Source: Rhizobium oryzicola
GTDB taxonomy: Bacteria > Pseudomonadota > Alphaproteobacteria > Rhizobiales > Rhizobiaceae
Assembly (NCBI RefSeq): GCF_030504645.1
Contig: NZ_JAUKWQ010000012.1
Coordinates: 1 to 64,000, forward strand
DNA: 64,000 nt
Reading direction: 5' to 3'
Under the pieces are notes generated by a model. It was not told the DNA's origin and did no database searches. It saw nothing but the letters and a program-made list of their open reading frames with translations. A program made the position numbers and the translations under genes. Positions 8,625 through 16,417 of this stretch are shown piece by piece. How positions within the stretch are numbered: position 1 is the first letter of the stretch; the number at the start of each line of letters is the position of its first letter.

Positions 8625-9158
8625 ATGTCTCGTATCGGTAAAAAGCCCGTTCAGGTTCCGGCAGGTGTAACGGCCTCTGTCGAAGGACAGAAGGTAACTG
8701 CCAAGGGCCCGAAGGGCGAACTGGTTTTCGTCGCAAACGACGAAGTCAAGCTCTCGCTTGAAGATAATGCAGTGTCGGTGGCTCCGATCAACGACTCGAA
8801 GGATGCTCGCGCAAAGTGGGGCATGTCCCGCACGATGATCGAGAACCTGTTCAAGGGCGTAAAGGACGGTTTTGAGCGTAAGCTTGAAATCAACGGCGTC
8901 GGTTACCGTGCCGCCATGCAGGGCAAGAACCTGCAGCTGGCTCTCGGCTTCAGCCATGACGTTGTCTATGAGCCTCCGCAGGGTATCACCATTGCCGTGC
9001 CGAAGCCGACGGAAATCGTCGTCACCGGCATTAATAAGCAACAGGTCGGTCAGGTTGCCGCGGAAATCCGCGAATACCGCGGTCCGGAGCCCTACAAGGG
9101 CAAAGGCGTCAAGTACGCCGAAGAACGGATCGTCCGCAAGGAAGGCAAGAAGAAGTAA
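8625..9158 (+). CDS. rplF: 50S ribosomal protein L6
   Basis: L6 lies at the base of the factor-binding stalk and contains two copies of one fold. The 177-residue protein starts MSRIGKKPVQVPAGVTA and has the C-terminal signature PEPYKGKGVKYAEERIVRKEGKKK. An ACAGGATTG stretch lies upstream. Its spacing to rpsH is 42 bases and to rplR 12 bases. Confidence 0.98.
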   Translation: MSRIGKKPVQVPAGVTASVEGQKVTAKGPKGELVFVANDEVKLSLEDNAVSVAPINDSKDARAKWGMSRTMIENLFKGVKDGFERKLEINGVGYRAAMQGKNLQLALGFSHDVVYEPPQGITIAVPKPTEIVVTGINKQQVGQVAAEIREYRGPEPYKGKGVKYAEERIVRKEGKKK

Positions 9159-9170
9159 GGTTGACGCGAT

Positions 9171-9533
9171 ATGGCTAGCAGGAAAGAAGCACTTGCAAAG
9201 CGCGCGAGCCGTGTACGCCGCCAGCTCAAGGCGGTCGCAAACGGCCGCCCGCGTCTGTCGGTTCATCGCTCGTCGAAGAACATCTACGCCCAGGTCATTG
9301 ATGACGTGGCCGGCCGCACTGTGGCCGCTGCCTCGACCCTCGATGCAGGTCTCCGCTCGTCCCTGAAGACGGGTGCCGACACCGCTGCTGCTGCAGCTGT
9401 TGGCAAGCTCGTTGCGGAACGCGCATCTGCCGCCGGTGTGAAGGAAGTGGTCTTTGACCGCGGCGCCTTCATCTATCACGGCCGCATCAAGGCTCTTGCC
9501 GATGCGGCTCGCGAAGGCGGCCTGAGCTTCTAA
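9171..9533 (+). CDS. rplR: 50S ribosomal protein L18
   Basis: L18 binds 5S rRNA together with L5. The 120 residues show the family landmarks RRQLKAVANGRPRLSVHRSSKNIYAQVID and the C-terminal FDRGAFIYHGRIKALADAAREGGL. It is followed by a 131-base gap with a strong hairpin before rpsE, an unusually long gap for this cluster. Confidence 0.98.
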   Translation: MASRKEALAKRASRVRRQLKAVANGRPRLSVHRSSKNIYAQVIDDVAGRTVAAASTLDAGLRSSLKTGADTAAAAAVGKLVAERASAAGVKEVVFDRGAFIYHGRIKALADAAREGGLSF

Positions 9534-9541
9534 AATTTGAG

Positions 9542-9563
9542 TGCCGGGCCTTGCGGTCCGGCA
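9542..9563 (+). other. Hairpin in the rplR-rpsE gap
   Basis: TGCCGGGCC (9542-9550) pairs with GGTCCGGCA (9555-9563), nine pairs with one G-U, around a TTGC loop, nine bases after the rplR stop. There is no T run. A 14-base palindrome GGCGTTTAAACGCC (9568-9581) follows immediately. A role in mRNA processing or stabilisation is possible. Confidence 0.5.
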
Positions 9564-9664
9564 TCTCGGCGTTTAAACGCCATCACCGGCCGGTATGTCC
9601 GTGAGGGTATGCCGGCTTTTCGAAGTCTGCCGTTCGCACCCGGAAAAGAAAAAGGAAAAGGACA

Positions 9665-10234
9665 ATGGCACAGGAAAAGAGAGGCTCGCGCGAAGATCGC
9701 TCGAGCCGTGAGGAACGCGACAGCGAATTCGTTGATAAGCTGGTAGCTATCAACCGCGTTGCCAAAGTTGTTAAGGGTGGCCGTCGCTTCGGCTTCGCCG
9801 CTCTCGTCGTTGTTGGCGACCAGAAGGGCCGCGTTGGCTTCGGTCACGGCAAGGCTCGCGAAGTGCCGGAAGCTATCCGCAAGGCAACGGAAGCTGCCAA
9901 GCGCGATCTGATCTTCGTACCGCTGCGCGATGGCCGCACGCTGCATCACGATGTCAACGGTCGTCATGGCGCCGGCAAGGTTCTGCTGCGTTCCGCCAAG
10001 GCTGGTACGGGTATCATCGCCGGTGGCCCGATGCGCGCCGTTTTCGAAACCCTCGGCGTTCACGACGTCGTTGCCAAGTCGACCGGTTCCTCGAACCCGT
10101 ACAACATGGTTCGTGCAACGTTCGACGCCCTGAAGCACCAGGTGCATCCGAAGGACATCGCAGCTCAGCGCGGCATCAAGTATGCTACGCTTCAGGCTCG
10201 CCGTGCGTCTTCCGGTAATGCAGCGGAAGAATAA
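9665..10234 (+). CDS. rpsE: 30S ribosomal protein S5
   Basis: S5 acts in decoding accuracy and mRNA entry. The 189-residue protein has a charged N-terminal extension (EKRGSREDRSSREERDSEF) compared with E. coli (167 residues). Then come the S5 blocks VDKLVAINRVAKVVKGGRRFGFAALVVVGD and GTGIIAGGPMRAVFE. The start is supported by AAAGGAAAAGG just upstream. It is followed by rpmD after 11 bases. Confidence 0.98.
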   Translation: MAQEKRGSREDRSSREERDSEFVDKLVAINRVAKVVKGGRRFGFAALVVVGDQKGRVGFGHGKAREVPEAIRKATEAAKRDLIFVPLRDGRTLHHDVNGRHGAGKVLLRSAKAGTGIIAGGPMRAVFETLGVHDVVAKSTGSSNPYNMVRATFDALKHQVHPKDIAAQRGIKYATLQARRASSGNAAEE

Positions 10235-10245
10235 GGAGCTTTCTG

Positions 10246-10443
10246 ATGGCCAATGAAACCAAGAAGACGGTGACGGTCGAGCAGATCGGAAGCCCCATTC
10301 GCCGGCCGGCTATTCAGCGCCAGACGCTGATCGGCCTCGGTCTTAACAAGATGCACCGGGTACGCACGCTGGAAGATACTCCTGCAGTTCGCGGTATGAT
10401 CCGGTCTGTCCAGCATCTCGTTCGCGTCGTCGACGAGAAGTGA
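10246..10443 (+). CDS. rpmD: 50S ribosomal protein L30
   Basis: L30 is a small large-subunit protein present in many, but not all, bacteria. The 65 residues include TVEQIGSPIRRPAIQRQTLIGLGLNKMHRVRTLED, which fits the family. AAGGAG lies upstream of the ATG. It sits between rpsE and rplO as in most spc operons. Confidence 0.97.
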   Translation: MANETKKTVTVEQIGSPIRRPAIQRQTLIGLGLNKMHRVRTLEDTPAVRGMIRSVQHLVRVVDEK

Positions 10444-10459
10444 GACGGAGGAAGACACC

Positions 10460-10933
10460 ATGAAACTGAATGAGATCAAGGATAACGAAGGCGCCACCAA
10501 GGACCGTATCCGCGTAGGTCGCGGTATTGGTTCCGGCAAGGGCAAGACCGGCGGTCGCGGTGTTAAGGGTCAGAAGGCTCGTTCCGGCGTTGCCGTCAAC
10601 GGCTTCGAAGGCGGCCAGATGCCGATCTATCGTCGCCTGCCGAAGCGCGGCTTCAACAACATCTTCGCTTCCGAATTTGTTGTCGTGTCGCTCGGCCGCA
10701 TCCAGGCTGCCATCGACGCCAAGAAGCTCGACGCTTCCGCAACGATCGATGCAGCTTCGCTCAAGGCTGCAGGCGTGATCCGTCGTCCGAAGGACGGCGT
10801 TCGCATCCTCGCTGACGGCGAGCTGACCGCAAAGGTTTCGATCGAAGCAGCTGGCGCCTCCAAGGCCGCTGTTGAAAAGATCGAGAAGGCCGGCGGTTCG
10901 ATCAAGCTCCCGGAAGCTCCGGCTGCTGAATAA
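10460..10933 (+). CDS. rplO: 50S ribosomal protein L15
   Basis: L15 is a late-assembly protein of the large subunit. The 157-residue sequence starts MKLNEIKDNEGATKDRIRVGRGIGSGKGKTGGRGVKGQKAR (read in parts), with the glycine- and arginine-rich N-terminal arm and the EGGQMPIYRRLPKRGF block. The C-terminus carries an Ala/Pro tail. It is the last gene before a strong intrinsic terminator, so it probably closes a transcription unit. Confidence 0.98.
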   Translation: MKLNEIKDNEGATKDRIRVGRGIGSGKGKTGGRGVKGQKARSGVAVNGFEGGQMPIYRRLPKRGFNNIFASEFVVVSLGRIQAAIDAKKLDASATIDAASLKAAGVIRRPKDGVRILADGELTAKVSIEAAGASKAAVEKIEKAGGSIKLPEAPAAE

Positions 10934-10943
10934 TATGTCAACG

Positions 10944-10976
10944 AATCGCCCGGGGTGCTTCACACCGGGCGATTTT
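10944..10976 (+). terminator. Intrinsic terminator between rplO and secY
   Basis: AATCGCCCGG (10944-10953) pairs perfectly with CCGGGCGATT (10965-10974). After one mismatch the inner GTG/CAC pairs close a three-base loop, and the stem runs into TTTT (10973-10976). It lies 11 bases after the rplO stop. It implies partial or full separation of secY-adk from the upstream ribosomal genes. Confidence 0.8.
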
Positions 10977-11165
10977 GCTCCCATATGTGAGCCTCACGGT
11001 CCGGCGGCAGATTCCGATTGCCGCGCCGGGACATCGCGGAAAATGAGGTGAGGCATAAGGTTGCACCGCAGCCGTTCCGTCTCCCGGTTTTCTGAAATTG
11101 AATTTAGACTGCTTTCCAGGCTGGCCGCATGTCGCGCCGTCGGAATTGGTCAGGCGGAGAAATGC

Positions 11166-12506
11166 ATGGCTTCTGCAGCTGAACAACTGGCCTCCAATCT
11201 CAATTTTTCAACCTTTGCGAAGGCGGAAGATCTCAAGAAGCGGCTGTGGTTCACGCTCGCTGCGCTTCTCGTCTATCGCCTGGGTACGCACATTCCGCTT
11301 CCGGGCCTTAATCCCGATGCCTATGCACAGGCTTTTCGTGGACAGGCGGGCGGTATCCTCGGCCTCTTCAACATGTTCGCAGGCGGCGCCGTCGAGCGCA
11401 TGGCGATCTTCGCGCTCGGCATCATGCCGTACATCTCCGCGTCGATCATCGTGCAGCTGATGACGTCGGTCGTCCCCTCTCTTGAAAACCTCAAGAAGGA
11501 AGGGGAACAGGGCCGCAAGGTTATCAACCAGTACACCCGTTATGGTACGGTTCTGCTCGGCACGCTGCAGGCTTACGGTATCTCCGTTGGTCTCGAAAGC
11601 GGCAGCGGCCTCGTGCTCGATCCGGGTTGGTTCTTCCGCATTTCCACCGTTGTCACGCTGCTCGGTGGCACGATGTTCCTGATGTGGCTGGGTGAGCAGA
11701 TCACCTCGCGCGGCATCGGCAACGGTATCTCGCTGATCATCTTTTCAGGCATTGCCGCGGGTCTTCCCACCGCACTTGCCCGCACGCTTGAGCTCGGTAG
11801 CACGGGCGCGCTTTCGACTGCGCTGATGCTGACGGTTCTTGTGGTTGCGATCGGCGTCATTGCTGTGATCGTGTTCGTGGAACGCGCACAGCGCCGCCTT
11901 CTTATCCAGTATCCGAAGCGTCAGGTCGGCAACCGCATGTTCCAGGGCGATACGTCGCACCTACCGCTGAAGCTTAATACGGCTGGCGTGATTCCGGCGA
12001 TCTTCGCTTCGTCGCTGCTGCTGCTGCCGGCAACGGCTGCAGGCTTCGCGGGCAACCAGAACCTGCCGACCTGGGCGACGACCATTATCGCGTCACTGCA
12101 GCACGGTCAGCCTCTGTTCATGGTCTTCTACGGTCTGTTGATCGGCTTCTTCTCCTTCTTCTATACGGCGATCGTCTTCAATCCGAAGGACACTGCCGAC
12201 AATCTGAAGAAGCATGGCGGCTTCATTCCGGGCATCCGTCCGGGTGAGCGCACCGCTGAATATATTGATTATGTTCTGACACGCATCACTGTGATCGGTG
12301 CGATCTACCTGATCTTCGTCTGCATTCTGCCTGAGACGCTGATCGCCCGCACTGGCATCCCATTAGCCCTTGGTGGTACTTCGCTTTTGATCGTGGTCAG
12401 TGTTACGTTGGATACTGTAGCACAGATCCAGGGGCATTTGATCGCCCAGCAGTATGAGGGTCTGATCAAGAAGTCGAAGTTGCGTGGAGGAAAGAGGGGA
12501 CGATGA
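11166..12506 (+). CDS. secY: Preprotein translocase subunit SecY
   Basis: SecY is the channel of the Sec protein export machinery in the inner membrane, working with SecE, SecG and SecA. The ATG at 11166 (MASAAEQLASNLNFS) gives 446 residues and follows GGAGA (11156-11160). An upstream in-frame extension of 35 residues lacks a site and was left out. Ten hydrophobic helices are visible, with family motifs such as YRLGTHIPLPGLNP and the cytoplasmic loop NPKDTADNLKKHGGFIPGIRPG. The stop overlaps the adk start by four bases. Confidence 0.98.
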   Translation: MASAAEQLASNLNFSTFAKAEDLKKRLWFTLAALLVYRLGTHIPLPGLNPDAYAQAFRGQAGGILGLFNMFAGGAVERMAIFALGIMPYISASIIVQLMTSVVPSLENLKKEGEQGRKVINQYTRYGTVLLGTLQAYGISVGLESGSGLVLDPGWFFRISTVVTLLGGTMFLMWLGEQITSRGIGNGISLIIFSGIAAGLPTALARTLELGSTGALSTALMLTVLVVAIGVIAVIVFVERAQRRLLIQYPKRQVGNRMFQGDTSHLPLKLNTAGVIPAIFASSLLLLPATAAGFAGNQNLPTWATTIIASLQHGQPLFMVFYGLLIGFFSFFYTAIVFNPKDTADNLKKHGGFIPGIRPGERTAEYIDYVLTRITVIGAIYLIFVCILPETLIARTGIPLALGGTSLLIVVSVTLDTVAQIQGHLIAQQYEGLIKKSKLRGGKRGR

Positions 12507-13153
12507 GACTGATTCTACTGGGGCCGCCAGGCGCGGGGAAGGGGACCCAAGCGCAGCGGATTGTGGAGAAGCATGGCATTCCTCAGCTCTCCACTGGCGA
12601 TATGCTGCGCGCAGCAGTCGCCGCTGAAACGGAAGTGGGCAAGCTTGCGAAAGCCGTGATGGATGCTGGCAAGCTGGTATCGGATGACATTGTTATCGCA
12701 ATCGTCTCCGAGCGGATCGATCAGCCGGATTGCGCCAATGGCTTTATCCTGGATGGTTTCCCGCGCACGCTTGTGCAGGCCGATGCAACGGAAGCGATGC
12801 TGAAGGCGAAGGGCCTCGATCTTTCCGTGGTCATCGAGCTGAAGGTCAACGACAAGGAACTGGTTCGCCGCGTTTCCGGTCGTTACTCCTGTGCTCAGTG
12901 CGGCTCGGTTTATCACGACACGGATCGCAAGCCGGCCGTCGAGGGTGTCTGCGACAAGTGCGGATCGACTCACTTCAAGCGTCGCCCGGATGATAATGCC
13001 GAGACCATGACCCAGCGTCTCGAAGTCTACTACAAGGAAACGGCGCCGCTGATTGGCTATTACTATGCCAAGGGCAAGCTGAAGACTGTGGATGGTATGG
13101 CCGAAGTCGATACTGTCACCTCCGAGATCGAGGGCATTCTGTCGGGTCTCTGA
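12503..13153 (+). CDS. adk: Adenylate kinase
   Basis: This cytoplasmic enzyme interconverts ATP + AMP and two ADP, setting adenylate energy balance. The P-loop GPPGAGKGT spans residues 8-16, and the AMP-binding STGDMLR and DGFPRT motifs follow. The 216-residue protein is the long form with a LID domain that carries four cysteines (C130, C133, C150, C153), which predict a structural zinc site. The ATGA overlap with secY is typical of bacterial secY-adk pairs and shows co-transcription. Confidence 0.98.
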   Translation: MRLILLGPPGAGKGTQAQRIVEKHGIPQLSTGDMLRAAVAAETEVGKLAKAVMDAGKLVSDDIVIAIVSERIDQPDCANGFILDGFPRTLVQADATEAMLKAKGLDLSVVIELKVNDKELVRRVSGRYSCAQCGSVYHDTDRKPAVEGVCDKCGSTHFKRRPDDNAETMTQRLEVYYKETAPLIGYYYAKGKLKTVDGMAEVDTVTSEIEGILSGL

Positions 13154-13396
13154 GGCCCTTCAGATGTTGTGAATAAGAATCTTGGCGGAGCCGGTTGATA
13201 TTTTCGACTGATTCCGCTAAACACCGCGCCAACTCGCGACAACTGATGCGATCGGCGCGGATTTCCCAAGAGGTTATCCGCATCCGGTCGTATTGACATG
13301 TTGCGGATATGAATTGAACTGGCGGCCACCTGAGGGCTGCTCTCATGGAAGAAGCACCACTTGCCGGATGGCAACTGGAACGCAAGGAGAATAGGC
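13154..13396 (+). other. Leader between adk and rpsM
   Basis: This 243-base gap has no gene. It opens the alpha segment (rpsM-rpsK-rpoA-rplQ) and may hold a promoter. A TTGACA hexamer lies at 13293-13298, but no good -10 box is found at 16-18 bases, so no promoter is assigned. AAGGAGA at 13384-13390 is the rpsM ribosome binding site. Confidence 0.35.
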
Positions 13397-13765
13397 GTGG
13401 CACGTATCGCTGGCGTCAACATCCCGACTGCAAAGCGCGTTGTTATCGCGCTGACCTACATTCACGGGATCGGCCCTAAGTTTGCACAGGAAATCATCGA
13501 GAAGGTTGGCATCCCTGCTGACCGTCGCGTTCATCAGCTGACGGACGCTGAAGTTCTCTCGATCCGCGAAACCATCGACCGTGACTATCAGGTTGAAGGT
13601 GACCTGCGTCGCGAAACCGCGATGAACATCAAGCGTCTGATGGATCTGGGCTGCTACCGCGGTCTTCGTCATCGTCGCGGTCTGCCGGTTCGCGGTCAGC
13701 GCACGCACACCAATGCCCGTACCCGCAAGGGTCCGGCAAAGGCGATTGCTGGTAAGAAGAAGTAA
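13397..13765 (+). CDS. rpsM: 30S ribosomal protein S13
   Basis: S13 connects the two subunits and contacts the P-site tRNA. The start is a GTG at 13397 (read MARIAGVNIPTAKRVVIAL). AAGGAGA sits six bases before it and the product is then the normal 122 residues. The open frame continues 36 bases upstream but lacks a site there. The C-terminus RGQRTHTNARTRKGPAKAIAGKKK is the usual basic tail. Confidence 0.97.
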   Translation: MARIAGVNIPTAKRVVIALTYIHGIGPKFAQEIIEKVGIPADRRVHQLTDAEVLSIRETIDRDYQVEGDLRRETAMNIKRLMDLGCYRGLRHRRGLPVRGQRTHTNARTRKGPAKAIAGKKK

Positions 13766-13766
13766 T

Positions 13767-13845
13767 TTTTCAGGCATTAGCCAATGGGCAGTAGGTGGTA
13801 GCAGGTGATGCTATTGGCTACTGCCTAAATCCTATTGCCTGAAAA
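13767..13845. repeat. Interlocked inverted repeat between rpsM and rpsK
   Basis: TTTTCAGGCA (13767-13776) and TGCCTGAAAA (13836-13845) are perfect inverted copies. Inside, TAGCCAAT (13778-13785) mirrors ATTGGCTA (13813-13820), and GGCAGTAG (13787-13794) mirrors CTACTGCC (13818-13825). The inner pairs overlap on the right arm, so two alternative foldings compete. No T run makes it a plain terminator. Confidence 0.6.
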
Positions 13846-13895
13846 GGTGGAGCCGCTGGTGTTACGGCGGTGAAGATATCAACGAAAGGGAAGTC

Positions 13896-14285
13896 ATGGC
13901 CAAGGAAGCCGTACGCGTCCGCCGTCGCGAGCGCAAGAATATCAGCTCTGGTGTTGCTCACGTCAACTCCACGTTCAACAACACGATGATCACCATCACC
14001 GACGCACAGGGCAATGCGATTGCCTGGTCGTCTGCTGGTGCAAAGGGCTTCAAGGGCTCGCGTAAGTCGACCCCGTTTGCTGCTCAGATCGCCGCCGAAG
14101 ATTGCGCCAAGAAGGCTCAGGAACACGGTATGAAGTCTCTCGAAGTCGAAGTTTGCGGTCCGGGTTCGGGTCGTGAATCGGCTCTGCGCGCCCTCCAGGC
14201 TGCCGGCTTCATGATCACGTCCATCCGCGATGTGACCCCGATCCCGCACAACGGCTGCCGCCCGCGCAAGAAGCGCCGCGTCTAA
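13896..14285 (+). CDS. rpsK: 30S ribosomal protein S11
   Basis: S11 forms part of the platform of the small subunit near the Shine-Dalgarno helix. The 129-residue protein includes ISSGVAHVNSTFNNTMITITD and ends DVTPIPHNGCRPRKKRRV, matching the family. GAAAGGGAAGTC precedes the ATG. It lies 130 bases after rpsM, across the inverted repeat region. Confidence 0.98.
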   Translation: MAKEAVRVRRRERKNISSGVAHVNSTFNNTMITITDAQGNAIAWSSAGAKGFKGSRKSTPFAAQIAAEDCAKKAQEHGMKSLEVEVCGPGSGRESALRALQAAGFMITSIRDVTPIPHNGCRPRKKRRV

Positions 14286-14338
14286 TACGCCTTGGGGGTC
14301 GTGGCGCTCGCTTCGATCTTCAGTTGAACATTGGTTTT

Positions 14339-14373
14339 GCCGCCATACTTCGGCTTCGAAGTTTGGCGGCTTT
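14339..14373 (+). terminator. Hairpin between rpsK and rpoA
   Basis: GCCGCCATACTT (14339-14350) pairs with AAGTTTGGCGGC (14359-14370) over 12 positions with one mismatch around an eight-base loop, followed by TTT. The tail is short, so it may attenuate rather than end transcription before rpoA. Confidence 0.45.
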
Positions 14374-14464
14374 GCCGTAACGCCAGAGGGTTTATTCCCA
14401 AAGGTGCTTCTCATGCTCGGTTGCCACGATTGGATGGTGGCAGCGAACGGAAGGTTTGAAACAC

Positions 14465-15475
14465 ATGATCCAGAAGAACTGGCAGGAACTGATCAAGCCG
14501 AACAAGGTGGAGTTCACCTCCTCCGGCCGTACGAAGGCAACGCTGGTTGCCGAACCGCTGGAACGCGGTTTCGGTCTGACGCTCGGTAACGCGCTTCGCC
14601 GCGTTCTCTTGTCGTCGCTGCGCGGTGCTGCCGTTACGGCAGTTCAGATCGATGGCGTTCTGCACGAATTCTCCTCCATCCCTGGCGTTCGCGAGGATGT
14701 GACGGACATCGTTCTGAACATCAAGGAAATCGCCATCAAGATGGATGGCGACGATGCCAAGCGCATGGTCGTGCGCAAGCAGGGTCCGGGTTCCGTCACG
14801 GCTGGTGATATCCAGACGGTTGGCGACATCGAAATCCTGAACCCCGACCACGTGATCTGCACGCTCGACGAGGGTGCGGAAATCCGCATGGAATTCACGG
14901 TCAATAATGGCAAGGGCTATGTTCCTGCCGAACGTAACCGTGCAGAGGATGCGCCGATCGGTCTTATCCCGGTCGACAGCCTCTACTCTCCGGTCAAGAA
15001 AGTGTCCTACAAGGTGGAAAACACCCGCGAAGGACAGGTTCTCGACTATGACAAGCTGACCATGACCATCGAAACCGATGGCTCGGTCACGGGTGAAGAC
15101 GCCGTTGCCTTCGCCGCCCGCATTCTGCAGGACCAGCTGTCGGTCTTCGTCAACTTCGACGAACCGCAGAAGGAAGCCGAAGAAGAAGCCGTCACCGAAC
15201 TGGCTTTCAACCCGGCTCTGCTGAAGAAGGTCGACGAACTCGAACTGTCCGTTCGTTCGGCAAACTGCCTGAAGAACGACAACATCGTCTACATTGGCGA
15301 TCTAATCCAGAAGACCGAGGCGGAGATGCTTCGCACGCCGAACTTCGGTCGCAAGTCGCTGAACGAGATCAAGGAAGTTCTCGCTTCCATGGGCCTGCAT
15401 CTGGGCATGGAAGTTCCGGCCTGGCCGCCGGAAAACATCGAAGATCTCGCCAAGCGCTACGAAGACCAGTACTAA
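14465..15475 (+). CDS. rpoA: RNA polymerase alpha subunit
   Basis: The alpha subunit dimerises to start RNA polymerase assembly and its C-terminal domain contacts UP elements and activators. The ATG at 14465 (MIQKNWQELIKPNKV) follows GGAAGG at 14449-14454 and gives 336 residues. The N-terminal domain has the GFGLTLGNALRRVLLSSL dimerisation block. The C-terminal helix-hairpin-helix domain (from about residue 250) contains LSVRSANCLKNDNIVYIGDL. The gene lies between rpsK and rplQ as in most bacteria. Confidence 0.98.
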   Translation: MIQKNWQELIKPNKVEFTSSGRTKATLVAEPLERGFGLTLGNALRRVLLSSLRGAAVTAVQIDGVLHEFSSIPGVREDVTDIVLNIKEIAIKMDGDDAKRMVVRKQGPGSVTAGDIQTVGDIEILNPDHVICTLDEGAEIRMEFTVNNGKGYVPAERNRAEDAPIGLIPVDSLYSPVKKVSYKVENTREGQVLDYDKLTMTIETDGSVTGEDAVAFAARILQDQLSVFVNFDEPQKEAEEEAVTELAFNPALLKKVDELELSVRSANCLKNDNIVYIGDLIQKTEAEMLRTPNFGRKSLNEIKEVLASMGLHLGMEVPAWPPENIEDLAKRYEDQY

Positions 15476-15519
15476 CCATTAAACTGCAGGCGTATGCCTG
15501 CAAGTAAAGGAGACACGAG

Positions 15520-15945
15520 ATGCGTCACCAGAATTCCGGCCGCAAGCTCAACCGCACCGCCAGCCACCGCAAGGCAATGTTTGCCAACATGGCTGCTTCG
15601 CTCATCACGCATGAGCAGATCGTAACGACCCTGCCGAAGGCGAAGGAAATTCGCCCGATCGTCGAAAAGCTGGTCACCCTCGGCAAGCGTGGCGACCTGC
15701 ACGCTCGTCGTCAGGCCATCTCGCAGATCAAGGACCAGGACGCTGTCCGCAAGCTGTTTGACGCGATCGCTTCGCGTTATGCCAGCCGCAACGGTGGCTA
15801 CCTGCGCATCATGAAGGCCGGCTTCCGCCAGGGCGACAACGCTCCGCTCGCCGTCATCGAATTCGTTGAGCGCGACGTCAATGCCAAGGGCGCAGCCGAC
15901 AAGGCTCGCGTTGCTGCTGAAGCCGCAGCGGCCGAAGCTGCTTGA
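15520..15945 (+). CDS. rplQ: 50S ribosomal protein L17
   Basis: L17 lies near the tunnel exit. The 141-residue protein starts MRHQNSGRKLNRTASHRKAM and has the typical SLITHEQIVTTLPKAKEIRP block. Its C-terminal Ala-rich tail (AADKARVAAEAAAAEAA) makes it longer than E. coli L17 (127). It is the last gene of the ribosomal cluster and is followed by a strong terminator. Confidence 0.98.
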   Translation: MRHQNSGRKLNRTASHRKAMFANMAASLITHEQIVTTLPKAKEIRPIVEKLVTLGKRGDLHARRQAISQIKDQDAVRKLFDAIASRYASRNGGYLRIMKAGFRQGDNAPLAVIEFVERDVNAKGAADKARVAAEAAAAEAA

Positions 15946-15974
15946 TCTGATCGCTATCGATCATTGAAATGACG

Positions 15975-16005
15975 AAAAGCCGGTAGGGTAACCTGCCGGC
16001 TTTTT
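15975..16005 (+). terminator. Intrinsic terminator of the ribosomal cluster
   Basis: AAAAGCCGGTAGG (15975-15987) pairs with CCTGCCGGCTTTT (15992-16004), one G-U pair, around a GTAA tetraloop. It runs into a five-T tail, 30 bases after the rplQ stop. Confidence 0.9.
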
Positions 16006-16033
16006 GTGTTTGGGGTAGTGCGGGTAGTGCGCG

Positions 16034-16417
16034 ATGGTATTGGGTTTACGCGGCCAGAGGCTGTTGAATGCAGGCATTGTGATCCTCGCCGGTCTGGTCA
16101 TTCGCGCCTATGGCTATGAGATCGGCCTGCCGTTCATCCTCGTCAAATATGGCGGCTCCGTCCTGTGGGGCGCCATGGTTTATTTTCTGATGGGCATGGT
16201 CACGGGCGACGTACCGATCCGCCGGATCGTTTTCATCTCTCTCGTCATTGCCGTCGCCGTGGAATTCTTCCGGCTTTATCATCTGCCCTGGCTGGATACG
16301 TTCCGCCTGACCCTCTGGGGCAAGCTTCTGCTCGGCCGTGTCTTCGCGCTTTGGAACATACTGGCCTACGCAATCGGCATCGCGCTCGCCGCCCTGTGGG
16401 AAGGGTTAGACCGCTAA
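16034..16417 (+). CDS. DUF2809 family membrane protein
   Basis: This 127-residue protein has four hydrophobic segments (about residues 12-30, 40-57, 64-80, 103-122) and resembles the DUF2809 family of small inner-membrane proteins of unknown role. The segment LPFILVKYGGSVLWGAMVYFL and the RLYHLPWLDTFRLTLWGKLLLGR stretch are the most family-like. It follows the rplQ terminator on the same strand. It ends one base before the convergent DUF817 gene. No function is known. Confidence 0.75.
   Translation: MVLGLRGQRLLNAGIVILAGLVIRAYGYEIGLPFILVKYGGSVLWGAMVYFLMGMVTGDVPIRRIVFISLVIAVAVEFFRLYHLPWLDTFRLTLWGKLLLGRVFALWNILAYAIGIALAALWEGLDR

Noticed and set aside
13293..13298. TTGACA as -35 box of an rpsM promoter
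   Set aside because: No acceptable -10 hexamer lies 16-18 bases downstream; a TATGAA follows after only nine bases.
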